From NCBI RefSeq assembly GCF_009176725.1, contig NZ_AP020337.1, positions 1,178,001-1,242,000 of the forward strand: a stretch of DNA of 64,000 bases, given 5' to 3'. Under the pieces are notes generated by a model, which was given only the letters and a program-made list of their open reading frames with translations, did no database searches and was not told where the DNA came from. A program made the position numbers and the translations under genes. Shown here one piece after another: positions 1 through 8,522 of the stretch. This stretch comes from Pseudomonas sp. KUIN-1 (GTDB lineage Bacteria > Pseudomonadota > Gammaproteobacteria > Pseudomonadales > Pseudomonadaceae). Within the stretch, counting starts at the first letter, position 1. Every line of letters begins with the position of its first letter.

Positions 1-507
1 CAGGATAGTCCCGGCGAACTGTACGGCGTGGGTCTTCTCGTACAGGAAAATCGCCTGGATCACCCAGTTCAGGCAGTCGGCCTTGCAGGTCGGGCCGGCG
101 TGCGGCACCTCCACACGGTGCAACTGCTTGTAGCGGCGACGCATGCGCTCCACTTCATCGATGGTGCGCTGGTCGTTGATGTAAGTGCCGACGAACACCA
201 CGTAGTTCTGATAGTCGAGCGTCGACACCATGTTTTCGATCATCGGCGCGATGACGTCGTATTCCAGCCAGGCCGGGACCATGATTGCCAGCGGCTGCTC
301 GTCACGGGCAGTCAACTGCTCGGCAGTCAGTGGCCGGTAGCGACGTTCGGCGGTGAACTTGCGGTACAGCCGGCGCGACCAGTACCAGATATCGATGAAC
401 AGGTCATCGATACTCGATACCAGGATGATCAGCCCGACAACGATCGTCGCGACTTCCAGCACGCTGTAGTAATGGGCCAGCCAGTAAGGCCAATAGAGCG
501 ACGTCAT
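1..507 (-). CDS. nfrB: NfrB-type membrane glycosyltransferase (5' part only)
   Basis: Only the first 169 codons are inside the window; the gene continues past base 1. The start ATG is at 507, 12 bp after the stop of the BcsB-like gene, so the two are co-transcribed. The protein begins with a hydrophobic segment, then SIDDLFIDIWYW, PLAIMVPAW, TLDYQNY, FVGTY and GPTCKADCLNW. These match the N-terminal membrane segment and start of the family 2 glycosyltransferase domain of E. coli NfrB (phage N4 adsorption protein B). In E. coli NfrB is an inner-membrane, c-di-GMP-responsive transferase that makes a cell-surface glycan from a WecB-dependent precursor. The catalytic D,D,D and QxxRW motifs would lie outside the window. 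Confidence 0.85.
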   Translation of the reverse strand, partial: MTSLYWPYWLAHYYSVLEVATIVVGLIILVSSIDDLFIDIWYWSRRLYRKFTAERRYRPLTAEQLTARDEQPLAIMVPAWLEYDVIAPMIENMVSTLDYQNYVVFVGTYINDQRTIDEVERMRRRYKQLHRVEVPHAGPTCKADCLNWVIQAIFLYEKTHAVQFAGTIL

Positions 508-519
508 TGCGGCGGCCTG

Positions 520-2736
520 TTACGAGCGATTGCGACGGGCGCTATGGCCAGCCAGCAACAGAATGAGAAAAAGTACGATGCCGGCCGGGATCAGCCACAG
601 CAGTGATGGTTTGCGCCAGGCCTCGATGCCGGTGCTTTCCTCCTCCTCGATCATCTGGCTGCCGGTCGGGTCCTTGGCGTCGAAGGTGGCGATCGGGCCG
701 CTGTCAGCCAGCAGCGCGGCGTTGCCACGTTCCAGCAGTAGCGGACGTTCGAACACAGGAGCCTGACCGCCCAGCGAGCGATAGACCATGCCGTGCTGGC
801 CGCCGGCTTCGATCACTTGCAGCGAAGCCAGGTGGTTGAGCGACTTGAGGTCGAGCAGCGTCTGCTCTTTGTGGTTGATCAGCAGGTGTCCGTCGTTGCT
901 GGCCTTGACCGACTCGGCGCCGTCCTTGACGGGCAGTTCGAAGGCCAGGAAAGACTTGGCCGGTGTCACGGCGACGCTGGCGTCGTCGCTGACGCTGAGC
1001 TGTGCGCGCAAAGGCGAGACGCCGGAGGCGCTGGCGATACGGATGACTTGCGGCAGGCTGCTGGTCGGGTGCTCAAGGTAGCCCTTGGGCACCATGATCT
1101 GCGTATCGGTGGCGAAGCGTGCCGCCATGCCCGAGAAGTTTTCGTCAGGCGTGACCTTGTCCAGCACGATGTGGCTGGTTGGCAATACCGAGATCGGGAA
1201 CGCCTGCGGCGTCTCCAGGCACTGGTTGCTGACCGGCTGACGCTGGAAAGACACGCGCAGGACGTTCTGCGCCGCTAGTGCGTATTGCGGAATGCGGGCT
1301 TCGATGCGCTCTTTCTTGCCATCGGGAGTCAGTTGCATTGCACCGATCAGGTAATCGTTGAGGAACAACGTGGCAACCGGCGGGGTACCCGATGCACCGG
1401 GGGCGGCAGCGATATCGATCATCGCAGTCACCGGTACGCGACCGTCATAGGCAACGCTGCCCAGCGGGAACGAGGCGCTCCAGTCGGTTTTTGCCAGCAC
1501 GTCCACCGTGCCGGGCTTGCCGCCCAGACGGGTCAGTGCGACACGACCGTCTTCGCTCAGAGGCATGGCGGCTTCTTCGCCAATGGTCAGCTGGCGATTG
1601 CGCGCCAGTTTATTCCACGCCGAGCTGAGCAGGCCGATGGCCTTGTTGGCCGACTCCGGCTTGATCATCAGCAGCGCGCGATTGCCCAGCATGGCCAGAC
1701 TCACGTCATCCCCGGCGCTGTTGGCAAGCGGCTTCTTGATGTGACGCTCGCGCCACTGGGCCAGTGCACTGGCCGCCGAAGCATCCAGACCCTGCACCTG
1801 CGCCTGGAGAGCGTCCATGGCGTCGTCGATAGCCTTGAGCAACTGCGGATCGCTGATCGCCAGGTCGGCCTGCAATGCAGGTGTCTGGCCGAGCATCAGC
1901 AATGCACCGATTTCCGCCGGGTCGCGCAGGGTGTACTGGCCCTTGCCTTCGAGCCCTGCAAACGCCGGAATCTGCTTGAGTTCCGCCGGAATAGTCAGGC
2001 CGCTCAGGTCTACGCTGTCCTGCACCGCAGGGAACGGCAGGATGCGTGCCTGCTTGCCGATGCGCTCCAGCGCTACGCCCAGACGCCAGGCGGCATCGTA
2101 GCTGGCGTTCGACAATGTGCCGGGTGCGACCAGCAGGCCGGGTTTGCCGGGCAGTGCGTTCCATACCGCGCCGACGTCCTGCAACTGGCTGGCGTCATAG
2201 CTGTAAGTGAGGCGTGTGTGCGGATCGATGCGCAACACGTTGCCGATCGCGCGTTCATCCTCGCAGAGCGCTTTCGAGATCACCGACGACCAGGCAATCC
2301 CCAGCCGTACCGAACCGCTTTCCCGCGCTGCCTTGTCGACGCCCAGCGTCGCACTGGCGTTGCCCTGTTCTTCATTGAGGCCCAGCGCACGTACCGGATA
2401 ACCGTCCAGCGACAGCAGCAGCGTGTTGCGGCCGGCCTCGCCGTTCAGGTAGCTGGCATCGAAATTCAGCGTGGCCTCGGTCAACGGCACATTGGCAGGC
2501 ACCGGCAGATACAGCTCGCGGCGGGCATCGGAGGCATTGAGGATGATCGGGCGATCGATACCCAGCTCCCTCAACTCGATCACGCGCTCCTGGCGATTGT
2601 CGGCAGTGATTCGGTTGATCGCCTGGGTCAGCGGGCTTTCGGCAGCCAGGGCGAATGCAGGCATCAGCGCCAGCAGGCTCATCCCGCAGGCAAGTACGCC
2701 AAACGCGCCCATGTTTACGGCAACGGAAGATTTCAT
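520..2736 (-). CDS. BcsB-like periplasmic polysaccharide-synthesis protein
   Basis: A 738-residue protein with a signal peptide (cleavage near ALAAES, about residue 32), a large periplasmic region of beta-rich, carbohydrate-binding character, and one C-terminal membrane helix (LLWLIPAGIVLFLILLLAG) followed by the positive tail HSARRNRS. This is the architecture of BcsB, the periplasmic partner of cellulose synthase BcsA. No bcsA or bcsC lies nearby; the downstream gene is an NfrB-type transferase and the upstream gene is wecB. It therefore probably serves a non-cellulose glycan, guiding the nascent chain from the inner-membrane transferase. A GAG-type ribosome site lies before the ATG. Family placement is good; the substrate is inferred from neighbours. 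Confidence 0.8.
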   Translation of the reverse strand: MKSSVAVNMGAFGVLACGMSLLALMPAFALAAESPLTQAINRITADNRQERVIELRELGIDRPIILNASDARRELYLPVPANVPLTEATLNFDASYLNGEAGRNTLLLSLDGYPVRALGLNEEQGNASATLGVDKAARESGSVRLGIAWSSVISKALCEDERAIGNVLRIDPHTRLTYSYDASQLQDVGAVWNALPGKPGLLVAPGTLSNASYDAAWRLGVALERIGKQARILPFPAVQDSVDLSGLTIPAELKQIPAFAGLEGKGQYTLRDPAEIGALLMLGQTPALQADLAISDPQLLKAIDDAMDALQAQVQGLDASAASALAQWRERHIKKPLANSAGDDVSLAMLGNRALLMIKPESANKAIGLLSSAWNKLARNRQLTIGEEAAMPLSEDGRVALTRLGGKPGTVDVLAKTDWSASFPLGSVAYDGRVPVTAMIDIAAAPGASGTPPVATLFLNDYLIGAMQLTPDGKKERIEARIPQYALAAQNVLRVSFQRQPVSNQCLETPQAFPISVLPTSHIVLDKVTPDENFSGMAARFATDTQIMVPKGYLEHPTSSLPQVIRIASASGVSPLRAQLSVSDDASVAVTPAKSFLAFELPVKDGAESVKASNDGHLLINHKEQTLLDLKSLNHLASLQVIEAGGQHGMVYRSLGGQAPVFERPLLLERGNAALLADSGPIATFDAKDPTGSQMIEEEESTGIEAWRKPSLLWLIPAGIVLFLILLLAGHSARRNRS

Positions 2737-2807
2737 CGTGCAGATCTCGGTAAAGGCTCAAGGCCATTGGGTCTTGATACAGGCTGCCGGTCTGCTACAA
2801 CGTTTTT

Positions 2808-2835
2808 CGGGCACTCGGTCTGAACCGGGTGCCCG
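2808..2835. other. Intercistronic hairpin between wecB and the BcsB-like gene
   Basis: An 11-bp stem (CGGGCACTCGG with CCGGGTGCCCG, one G-T pair) closes a 6-nt loop in the 167-bp gap. There is no U-run on either side, so it is not a standard terminator. It could reduce expression or stabilise mRNA ends within the operon. Confidence 0.5.
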
Positions 2836-2903
2836 TATCGTTTGCGGACTGCTTCCTGCGGATTTTTTTGGGGTTCGTTTGCGCTACCTGCGCGTCCTTT
2901 TGG

Positions 2904-4154
2904 CTAACTGGCCATCGAGCGCAACTCTGCATGTTCATGCTGGGGCTTGATTCGTGTATCCAGGTGTCTGTCCACCGGGTCCTGGCGCTGACGCGGCAGC
3001 TCGGCGACAAACTCATCCACCGGACGGCCCATCAGGGCATCGACGATCCGTGAACTGGCTTTGCCGTCGCCATAGGGGTTGGCTGCACGGGAGGCGTTCT
3101 GCCACAGCGCATCATCGTCAAACAGGGCGTTCACACCGCGAATGATGGCGTCCGTCTCGGTGCCCACCAGGCGCACAGTGCCCGCCGCGACCGCTTCCGG
3201 GCGCTCGGTGACATCGCGCATGACCAATACCGGTTTGCCCAGCGACGGCGCTTCTTCCTGCACGCCACCGGAATCGGTGAGGATGACGTGAGCGCGTTGC
3301 ATCAGGCGCACGAACGACAGGTAGTCCAGCGGCTTGATCAGGTGCACGTTGGGCAGATCGCCCAGGTGCTCGGTCACCGGCCCAAGTACATTGGGATTCA
3401 GGTGCACCGGGTAAACGATCTGTATGTCATCGCGTCTGGCCAGTTCGCCCAGCGCCTTGCAGATGTTCAGGAAGCCGTCGCCGAAGTTCTCGCGACGATG
3501 CCCGGTCACCACCAACACCCGGCGCTCGGGCACCAGGAACGAAAACTGGCGATCAAGTGCATGGCGCAGCTGACGGTTGCTGTCGATTCGTTGCGCGGTC
3601 AGGTGCAGGGCGTCGATCACGGTATTGCCGGTCACGAACGAAATGCCCTGCAAACGCTCGCCCAGCACGTTGCGGCGCGACTCGGCGGTGGGAGCGAACA
3701 GGTGATCGGAAATCAGATCGATGCAACGACGGTTCATCTCCTCAGGCCATGGCTGACGGATGTCACCGGTGCGCAGACCTGCTTCGACGTGGCCGATGGG
3801 GATCCGGCGATGAAAGGCCGACATGGCCGCCACCATGGCTGATGTGGTGTCGCCGTGAACCAGCACCCTGTCCGGTTTCATCTCGTCCAGAATCGGGTCG
3901 ATCGCCGCGTAAAGCGCAGCGGTCAGCGAGTTCAGCGTCTGATCCGGGCGCATCACATCAAGGCTGTAGTCGGCTTTGAGCTCGAACATGTCCAGCACCT
4001 GTTGCAGCATGCTTTGATGCTGCCCGGTAATGCAGATTCTTGAGTCGATACCTGGCTCTGCAGCCAGTGCTCTGACCAGGGGAGCCATTTTGATGGCCTC
4101 CGGACGAGTACCGAAAATGGAAAGGACCTTCATTCTGGGGTGCAGACCAGCCAT
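2904..4154 (-). CDS. wecB: UDP-N-acetylglucosamine 2-epimerase (non-hydrolysing)
   Basis: A 416-residue enzyme that interconverts UDP-GlcNAc and UDP-ManNAc in the cytoplasm. Family motifs are clear: MKVLSIFGTRPEAIKMAPL at the N terminus, HGDTTSAM, GHVEAGLRTG, PWPEEMNR, VTGHRRENFG, and TDSGGVQEEAPSLGKPVLVMR near the C terminus. The start at 4154 is chosen because GGAGG lies 6 bases upstream; a further upstream ATG in frame has no such site. It is the first gene of the cluster with the BcsB-like and NfrB-like genes, which suggests it supplies UDP-ManNAc for that glycan rather than for enterobacterial common antigen. Confidence 0.93.
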   Translation of the reverse strand: MAGLHPRMKVLSIFGTRPEAIKMAPLVRALAAEPGIDSRICITGQHQSMLQQVLDMFELKADYSLDVMRPDQTLNSLTAALYAAIDPILDEMKPDRVLVHGDTTSAMVAAMSAFHRRIPIGHVEAGLRTGDIRQPWPEEMNRRCIDLISDHLFAPTAESRRNVLGERLQGISFVTGNTVIDALHLTAQRIDSNRQLRHALDRQFSFLVPERRVLVVTGHRRENFGDGFLNICKALGELARRDDIQIVYPVHLNPNVLGPVTEHLGDLPNVHLIKPLDYLSFVRLMQRAHVILTDSGGVQEEAPSLGKPVLVMRDVTERPEAVAAGTVRLVGTETDAIIRGVNALFDDDALWQNASRAANPYGDGKASSRIVDALMGRPVDEFVAELPRQRQDPVDRHLDTRIKPQHEHAELRSMAS

Positions 4155-4857
4155 TATTTCCTCCCGCGCCCTTAGCGCGTCGCACAGCAGCAAAAACCAG
4201 ACTGAGAACAGCTTGGTCAGCTTGCGAGTTGATGAGTTTCTCGGGCGGAAAGATCGGAGTTTGTGGCTCGATGTTCACTTCAGTGTGAATGTAGCAATAT
4301 GCCTTGTTACCCGGATTTGTCGGAATTATTAACAGAACAGGATAATAAAGCAAAACGTTTTATTAAGTATTTTTCAAAGTAACAATGAGTAGGAACTTTA
4401 GAATTTCACCACGGTCAGTACAGGGTTAAATTTTTTGAGAGCTGCCGTTTGGGTCAATGAATACGGGGTTTTCAAGGGCTTCTGAAACGCTTTTTCAGCT
4501 GTTTTGAATGCCGGCTCGCCACGCGTAGTTATGAGTGATGGCAAAAAGTTCCAACAAAACTAGCAGCGCTGAGGTGTGCGTCACTACAGCAGAATCCTGA
4601 CGCCTGTTTAATGACAGGAAGAGAGAAGGGGTTCACAAAAATGACGCTGATATAATGACGGTTGGGAACTTTGATCATGTATCGAGTTTGACACGCTGAC
4701 GGGAAGACGGGATGTTAGGAAAGGGCTTAGATGCTGTTCAAGTTGTGCGGCATATACAGTATTGAGTTGTAGCAGCAATACGGGTGATTGCCCAGCCATT
4801 AAATGAGAATGATTGGCGACCCCCTCGCAATGAGGGGAGTCGCAGCCCACAACGGAA
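4155..4857. other. 703-bp intergenic region, wecB to yebG
   Basis: No convincing gene. The half next to wecB is AT-rich (about 4260-4400) and should hold the wecB promoter; an inverted repeat TTCACTTCAGTGTGAA lies at about 4274-4289. The yebG side has a stem-loop and a Fur-box-like sequence. Reading frames here have no recognisable product. Confidence 0.5.
4816..4843 (-). terminator. Stem-loop downstream of yebG
   Basis: GCGACCCCCTC pairs with GAGGGG-A-GTCGC around a GCAAT loop (11 bp, one bulge), 15 bp after the yebG stop. The U-tract on the minus strand is poor, so termination is likely but may be incomplete. Confidence 0.5.
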
Positions 4858-5124
4858 TCAGTCTTTCGCCTCGGCCGGTTCCGACAGCTCGCTGAGCGCG
4901 GTCGCGTTGTTCTTGAACGCCGCTGCGAACACGGCGCGATTCTTCGCCATGTAAATGCTCGCGTCCTCTGCATGCTTCTCCGAGATCCCCGGCACGTTCT
5001 TGATCAGGACGTCGGTGAGAAGCTCGGCCAGCTCGAGCATTTGGTCGTGCGCATCGGCGAGTTTACGGTCCACGAAAGTAGTCTCCAGATCGCGGGTACT
5101 GCGGTAAAGGGTTTCAACAGCCAT
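4858..5124 (-). CDS. yebG: DNA damage-inducible protein YebG
   Basis: An 88-residue protein matching the YebG family: MAVETLYRST, a DRKLADAHDQMLELAELL block that parallels the KEADAYDKMLDMADLL block of E. coli YebG, and an acidic end. YebG is a small SOS-induced protein in E. coli with no settled biochemical role. A LexA-type box sits 192 bp upstream and overlaps a promoter reading into this gene, which supports SOS control here too. Confidence 0.88.
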   Translation of the reverse strand: MAVETLYRSTRDLETTFVDRKLADAHDQMLELAELLTDVLIKNVPGISEKHAEDASIYMAKNRAVFAAAFKNNATALSELSEPAEAKD

Positions 5125-5315
5125 TTTGGCCTCGTCGTCTTATCCAGTGTTGAAAGGGCTAGACCCGGACGTTCAGCGCTTTGTGCTCTGACCAGCGGGT
5201 ATGCAAAGCATTGATCGTGCATGACCAGCGCGCCGGTCAGGTATAGCGGGGCACTGCGTGAAGGCCTTTAGGGAAGCTGGCCTGCGACGCAACAGCGAAA
5301 GCGATTTCTCGATTA

Positions 5316-5331
5316 CTGTGTTTTTATACAG
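5316..5331 (-). promoter_or_regulatory. LexA (SOS) box
   Basis: CTGTGTTTTTATACAG fits the CTG-N10-CAG consensus. It overlaps the -10 hexamer of the minus-strand promoter facing yebG, the usual geometry for LexA repression. The only other gene that could use it is psiE, 205 bp away on the plus strand. Confidence 0.8.
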
Positions 5332-5352
5332 TAAAAGCCATGTGCCAATCAA
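5323..5352 (-). promoter_or_regulatory. Candidate sigma-70 promoter of yebG
   Basis: On the minus strand TTGATT (5352-5347) and TATAAA (5328-5323) are separated by 18 bp. The -10 lies inside the LexA box. Transcription would start near 5316 and give a leader of about 190 nt before yebG. Confidence 0.55.
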
Positions 5353-5535
5353 GCCCCGCCTGAATAGTGGCGTTTACGCATCTTTTTTGCGCTGCAAATG
5401 TGCCTTGCGACAACCCGCCGCGCTCTCAACCATAGCCTATGGCCCTGTTCCTGCTTTAAAAAGCAGGCCACAACAGTGTCACGCGTACCCGGCATCATCC
5501 GGTCGGCATAAACGAAGGTTCAGAGGTAGCGCTTC

Positions 5536-6024
5536 ATGGGAAACAAATGGGCAGTAAAGATAAGACACCGCGTGCATGCGCAGGCCGAGTCGCTGGGCAA
5601 CCTGTGTGTGGAGAGCTTCCACTTTCTCGCCCTGTTCGCGATCGGCGCGATCACTGCATGGGCGTCAGTGGTTGCATTCCTGGGGATGGTCGAGAAAGGC
5701 AACGTCACGGTCGATGACATCCTGCTGCTGTTCATCTATCTCGAGCTGGGGGCGATGACCGGGATTTATTTCAAGACCAACCACATGCCCGTGCGCTTCC
5801 TCATCTATGTGGCGATCACTGCACTGACGCGGCTGCTGATTTCCGACGTGTCCCACCACAACCCACCGGATATCGGCATCATCTACCTGTGTGGCGGCAT
5901 TCTGTTGCTGGCGTTTGCGATTCTGGTGGTGCGCTATGCGTCTTACAAATACCCTTCAGCGAAGATTCCCGACTCGTCCAGCACCGTCAAAGGCGCGGTG
6001 ACGGAAGAGAAGGGCGAAATCTGA
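5536..6024 (+). CDS. psiE: PsiE family membrane protein
   Basis: A 162-residue inner-membrane protein with about four transmembrane helices (around residues 25-50, 60-80, 90-110 and 115-137). The segments DDILLLFIYLELGAM, IYFKTNHMPVRFLIYVAIT and ALTRLLI are typical of PsiE, the phosphate-starvation-inducible protein of E. coli, whose function is unknown. A GAGG sequence precedes the ATG. I saw no Pho box upstream. It diverges from yebG across a 411-bp gap whose only recognised signal is the SOS promoter. Confidence 0.88.
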   Translation: MGNKWAVKIRHRVHAQAESLGNLCVESFHFLALFAIGAITAWASVVAFLGMVEKGNVTVDDILLLFIYLELGAMTGIYFKTNHMPVRFLIYVAITALTRLLISDVSHHNPPDIGIIYLCGGILLLAFAILVVRYASYKYPSAKIPDSSSTVKGAVTEEKGEI

Positions 6025-6085
6025 TCTAGGCAATGGCGGCATCTGTGCAAGATGCCGCCAGCACGCTGCTTATAGAAGAAGGCAA

Positions 6086-6418
6086 TCAGTTCAGCCAGAC
6101 CCCGGCACGCCAGTGCCAGCCATCACCAGCGCTTTCCCAGTGCGGATGCACATAGTGATAGCCGGGTCGCTCGGCTTCCCAGTGGCCATGCACCGGCACG
6201 AAACGCTGGCCGTTCCAGTGCCAGTAACCGCGTGCCCATACATAGCCTGGGCGAGGGGCCGGTTCCACCTCGACGACGCGTTCGGGTGGCGGTTGCGGCG
6301 CGATCACTTCTTCGACGTATTCATGATGGACGTGCGGTCGTTCATGGACTACACGCTCCTCGACACAGCCTGACGCGATCGCAAGTGATGCGATCAATAC
6401 CCCATAACGTAAATACAT
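6086..6418 (-). CDS. WXXGXW-repeat lipoprotein
   Basis: A 110-residue lipoprotein. Residues 1-17 form a signal peptide ending in the lipobox IASGC. A His/Pro/Glu-rich stretch follows, then repeated aromatic motifs such as WARGYWHW, HGHWE, HPHWE and WHWRAGVW. Proteins of this YXWGXW/WXXGXW type are envelope proteins of unknown function, common in proteobacteria. It stands alone, with its own upstream region (6419-6682) in which I see no other gene. Confidence 0.8.
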   Translation of the reverse strand: MYLRYGVLIASLAIASGCVEERVVHERPHVHHEYVEEVIAPQPPPERVVEVEPAPRPGYVWARGYWHWNGQRFVPVHGHWEAERPGYHYVHPHWESAGDGWHWRAGVWLN

Positions 6419-6630
6419 GTTGCCTCCTCGGAATAACCCGCAGGTGCAGTGGCGCTGAACTCAGTGCCCAGTCGCTCGAATGTTTCTGCGCAAGGATTGT
6501 TGTAGCAGGATGTATCTGTACTTTTGCTGAAGAGGAGGGAGGGGGGAATGATAGCTAAAGGCCGGTTTTACGAGGGGAGGAGGTCATTCAAGCCGTCTGG
6601 AGACGATGGCGTGGCATCAACATATTCTGG

Positions 6631-6664
6631 CTCTGTGCAGCGCCATTAACGGCGCTGCACAGAG
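6631..6664. terminator. Perfect 14-bp hairpin downstream of the DUF3509-like gene
   Basis: CTCTGTGCAGCGCC and GGCGCTGCACAGAG pair without mismatch around ATTAAC, 19 bp after the stop of the minus-strand gene. There is no long U-run, so it may act as a terminator or as a 3' stabiliser. Confidence 0.5.
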
Positions 6665-6682
6665 GGGAAGGGCAGGTGTCCA

Positions 6683-7015
6683 TCAAGCTCCGGCATTCAC
6701 CGTTGCCTGACTCTGCGGCCATGGACCATTGGCCGGGGCAGGTGTCTTTTTCAGGGTCGCGCCGTCGGTCAACGCCGCAAGGATCTTGATCGCGCTGTCG
6801 CCACGTTCGATGGCGATGCCAAATTGCACGCTTTCTATCAGCTTGCGCAGGCGTTGTGGGTCATTGCGTTGGGCGGCGCTGATCAAGCGCTTGGCAACGA
6901 CGCCGCATTCGTTGGACAAGGTCAGCATGATGCTGCCGTCCAGCCCTTGAATGCTCAGATTCACCCGATAGTCGGGGTGAAACGTGTCCGTGATCATTTG
7001 AAAAGGATTGTCCAT
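6683..7015 (-). CDS. DUF3509-like Pseudomonas protein
   Basis: A 110-residue cytoplasmic protein starting MDNPFQMITDTFHPDY, with a central block DGSIMLTLSNECGVVAKR and a helical part RNDPQRLRKLIESVQFGIAIERG. I recall this pattern from small Pseudomonas proteins annotated DUF3509; the function is unknown. The start at 7015 is preferred because AGGTGA lies 5 bases upstream, whereas the in-frame ATG at 7042 has no ribosome site. Confidence 0.65.
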   Translation of the reverse strand: MDNPFQMITDTFHPDYRVNLSIQGLDGSIMLTLSNECGVVAKRLISAAQRNDPQRLRKLIESVQFGIAIERGDSAIKILAALTDGATLKKTPAPANGPWPQSQATVNAGA

Positions 7016-7858
7016 ATCATTCACCTGCTCAATGGTCTGCATAAGTTGACCGGGTCGTAGTCCTTTTGGTTCTCGACGACTGATCAGCGGTTGCGTTACT
7101 CCTGCGCCTGCTGCTGACCGTTTTGCTGTCGTCTTTCGCGTTGATGACAGGTTCGTTTAAGACGCTTTAACGCACTCTCGACGTGAGTCAGCGCCAGGAA
7201 GTGGCCGTCCTGATGGCCTGCCTCGTGGTGCGTACTACAGGGCTTTGCATGGTTCGGGCCATATTGCCGGGGCGATACGCTAAAAGCTGCCGAGCGGGAG
7301 TGCTGCGCAGCCGCTTTCTGGCTTGCTTTGCGGCAAGACAAGCCAGTCAGTCCGGTTGAAAAAAGCGCTCTCCAAAACGTGCCGGGGGTGCGTCCCGGAC
7401 ATGATCTGGTTGTCTCGCGAATGACGTTTTGCAGGGTTTTTTCGAGTGATTGTCTGACACTCGGACAACCGATTCTTGACGCCAGAGATTCGTAACGACG
7501 GGGTCGAAACCGTCCTCGCGTGCTGTTCAGGTTCCGGTGTTGAGCGCGGTGCTGCGGAACGGCGAGATGCATATTGAGCGCTTGTGGGCATGCATGGCTG
7601 ACCAGCACACTCACAGAGGTGAGCGGCGTGCTTTTTTTGCTCGCCGATGGCTTTGCGGTGCCGCTCGACGGGCGCCTGGTGCGGCGTGTTAAATTCGATG
7701 GACGGCAACCGGCGATCGAAACGGCTGCAAGGCGAGCGGTGGATCAGGGTGGCCAAAGCTGTGCAGCGACCTTTTGTGGTGCGCACCGATTGGGGCATAC
7801 AGACGTGTGTCGGCCACGCTGTCGGTGTGCACTGCGCTTGCCGGCCTATGGCGAACAA
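7016..7858. other. About 840-bp region without a recognisable gene
   Basis: Open frames on both strands have compositions typical of non-coding GC-rich DNA (rich in Arg, Ser, Pro, His), and none resembles a family I know or has a good ribosome site. It lies between two minus-strand genes. Decayed genes or an RNA cannot be excluded by eye. Confidence 0.4.
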
Positions 7859-7892
7859 AAAGGGCGAACCGTTGCCGGTTCGCCCTTTTTTT
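7859..7892. terminator. Rho-independent terminator after the HPF-like gene
   Basis: A 12-bp perfect stem (AAAGGGCGAACC / GGTTCGCCCTTT) with loop GTTGCC, flanked by T-runs on both strands, so it can work in both directions. It ends the minus-strand ribosome-associated gene whose stop is at 7914. Confidence 0.85.
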
Positions 7893-7913
7893 GCAAAACG
7901 TGTCAGTGGAACA

Positions 7914-8342
7914 TCAGGTCAGACGAGCGGCTTCTTTCTCCTGCTCTTTTTCCAGAAATTCTTCTTCGAGCAGCGCGTCCGGGCTGACCGGATCTTCATC
8001 CTGTTCGGCGATGGTCGGTGCGGCGCCTCGTTTGCCGCGCAGTTTGCCAAACAGATGCTCGAGGGCGTGATCGAGTTTTACAGCAGCGCCATCCACAGCC
8101 TGATCTACCGTATCGGCCTTGTGGGAAACAGAAATGGGTTGGTGTCCTTTGGGGCGAGCTTCCATCTGGCACTTGATGTCGTGTGGGCCAGGCTTGTCGC
8201 CGTTTTCATCGCGGATGTGGACTTCCACGCGGGTCAGGTTTTCATCGTAGTGTTCGAGCGTGCTTTCAACGGTGGTACGAACCCACTCCTCCAGTCGGAT
8301 ACTGCTTTCGATGTGATTATCGCTATTGACCTGGATTTGCAT
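7914..8342 (-). CDS. HPF/RaiA-type ribosome-associated protein
   Basis: A 142-residue protein. Residues 1-105 follow the S30AE/HPF fold pattern: MQIQVNSDNHIESS, LEHYDENLTRVEVHIRDEN, DIKCQMEARPKGHQPISVSHKADTVDQAVDGA, and LEHLFGKLRGKRG. The last 35 residues are an acidic tail (EEEFLEKEQEKEAARLT). Proteins of this family bind the 30S subunit and promote ribosome hibernation or stress protection. It is not next to rpoN, where the main Pseudomonas hpf gene is usually found, so it is probably a paralogue. Confidence 0.78.
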   Translation of the reverse strand: MQIQVNSDNHIESSIRLEEWVRTTVESTLEHYDENLTRVEVHIRDENGDKPGPHDIKCQMEARPKGHQPISVSHKADTVDQAVDGAAVKLDHALEHLFGKLRGKRGAAPTIAEQDEDPVSPDALLEEEFLEKEQEKEAARLT

Positions 8343-8522
8343 AGTTAATCCTTATTAGGGCTTGCTCGTGCGAGGCTGGACTGCATGATTCCTGTCGGAA
8401 TCGTTTTCGTTTGCGCTCATTCACAGTGTTGGCGGCAATCGCCTGACAATTCAACCCCAATGTGTAAGAAATATTTCGCAGCAAAAAATTGCTTCCCTGG
8501 CGCGAGGTTACGAATCAGCAGC

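Noticed and set aside
520..2736. Cellulose synthase subunit BcsB of a cellulose operon
   Set aside because: The fold fits, but the neighbours are wecB and an NfrB-type transferase and no bcsA or bcsC is present; naming it cellulose-specific would overstate the evidence.
4393..4420. AlgU promoter on the plus strand at GAACTT (4393)
   Set aside because: The -35 is perfect but the downstream sequence lacks TCnnA at 16-17 bp and no plus-strand gene follows.
4748..4763. Second LexA box near 4750
   Set aside because: There is a good CTGTATAT half-site on the minus strand, but the other half does not give CAG at the correct spacing.
5440..5535. Pho box ahead of psiE
   Set aside because: Only weak partial similarity to CTGTCAT-N4-CTGTCAT; not supported.
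7647..8348. Plus-strand frame across the terminator and the HPF-like gene
   Set aside because: It is antisense to a recognisable gene and crosses a strong terminator.
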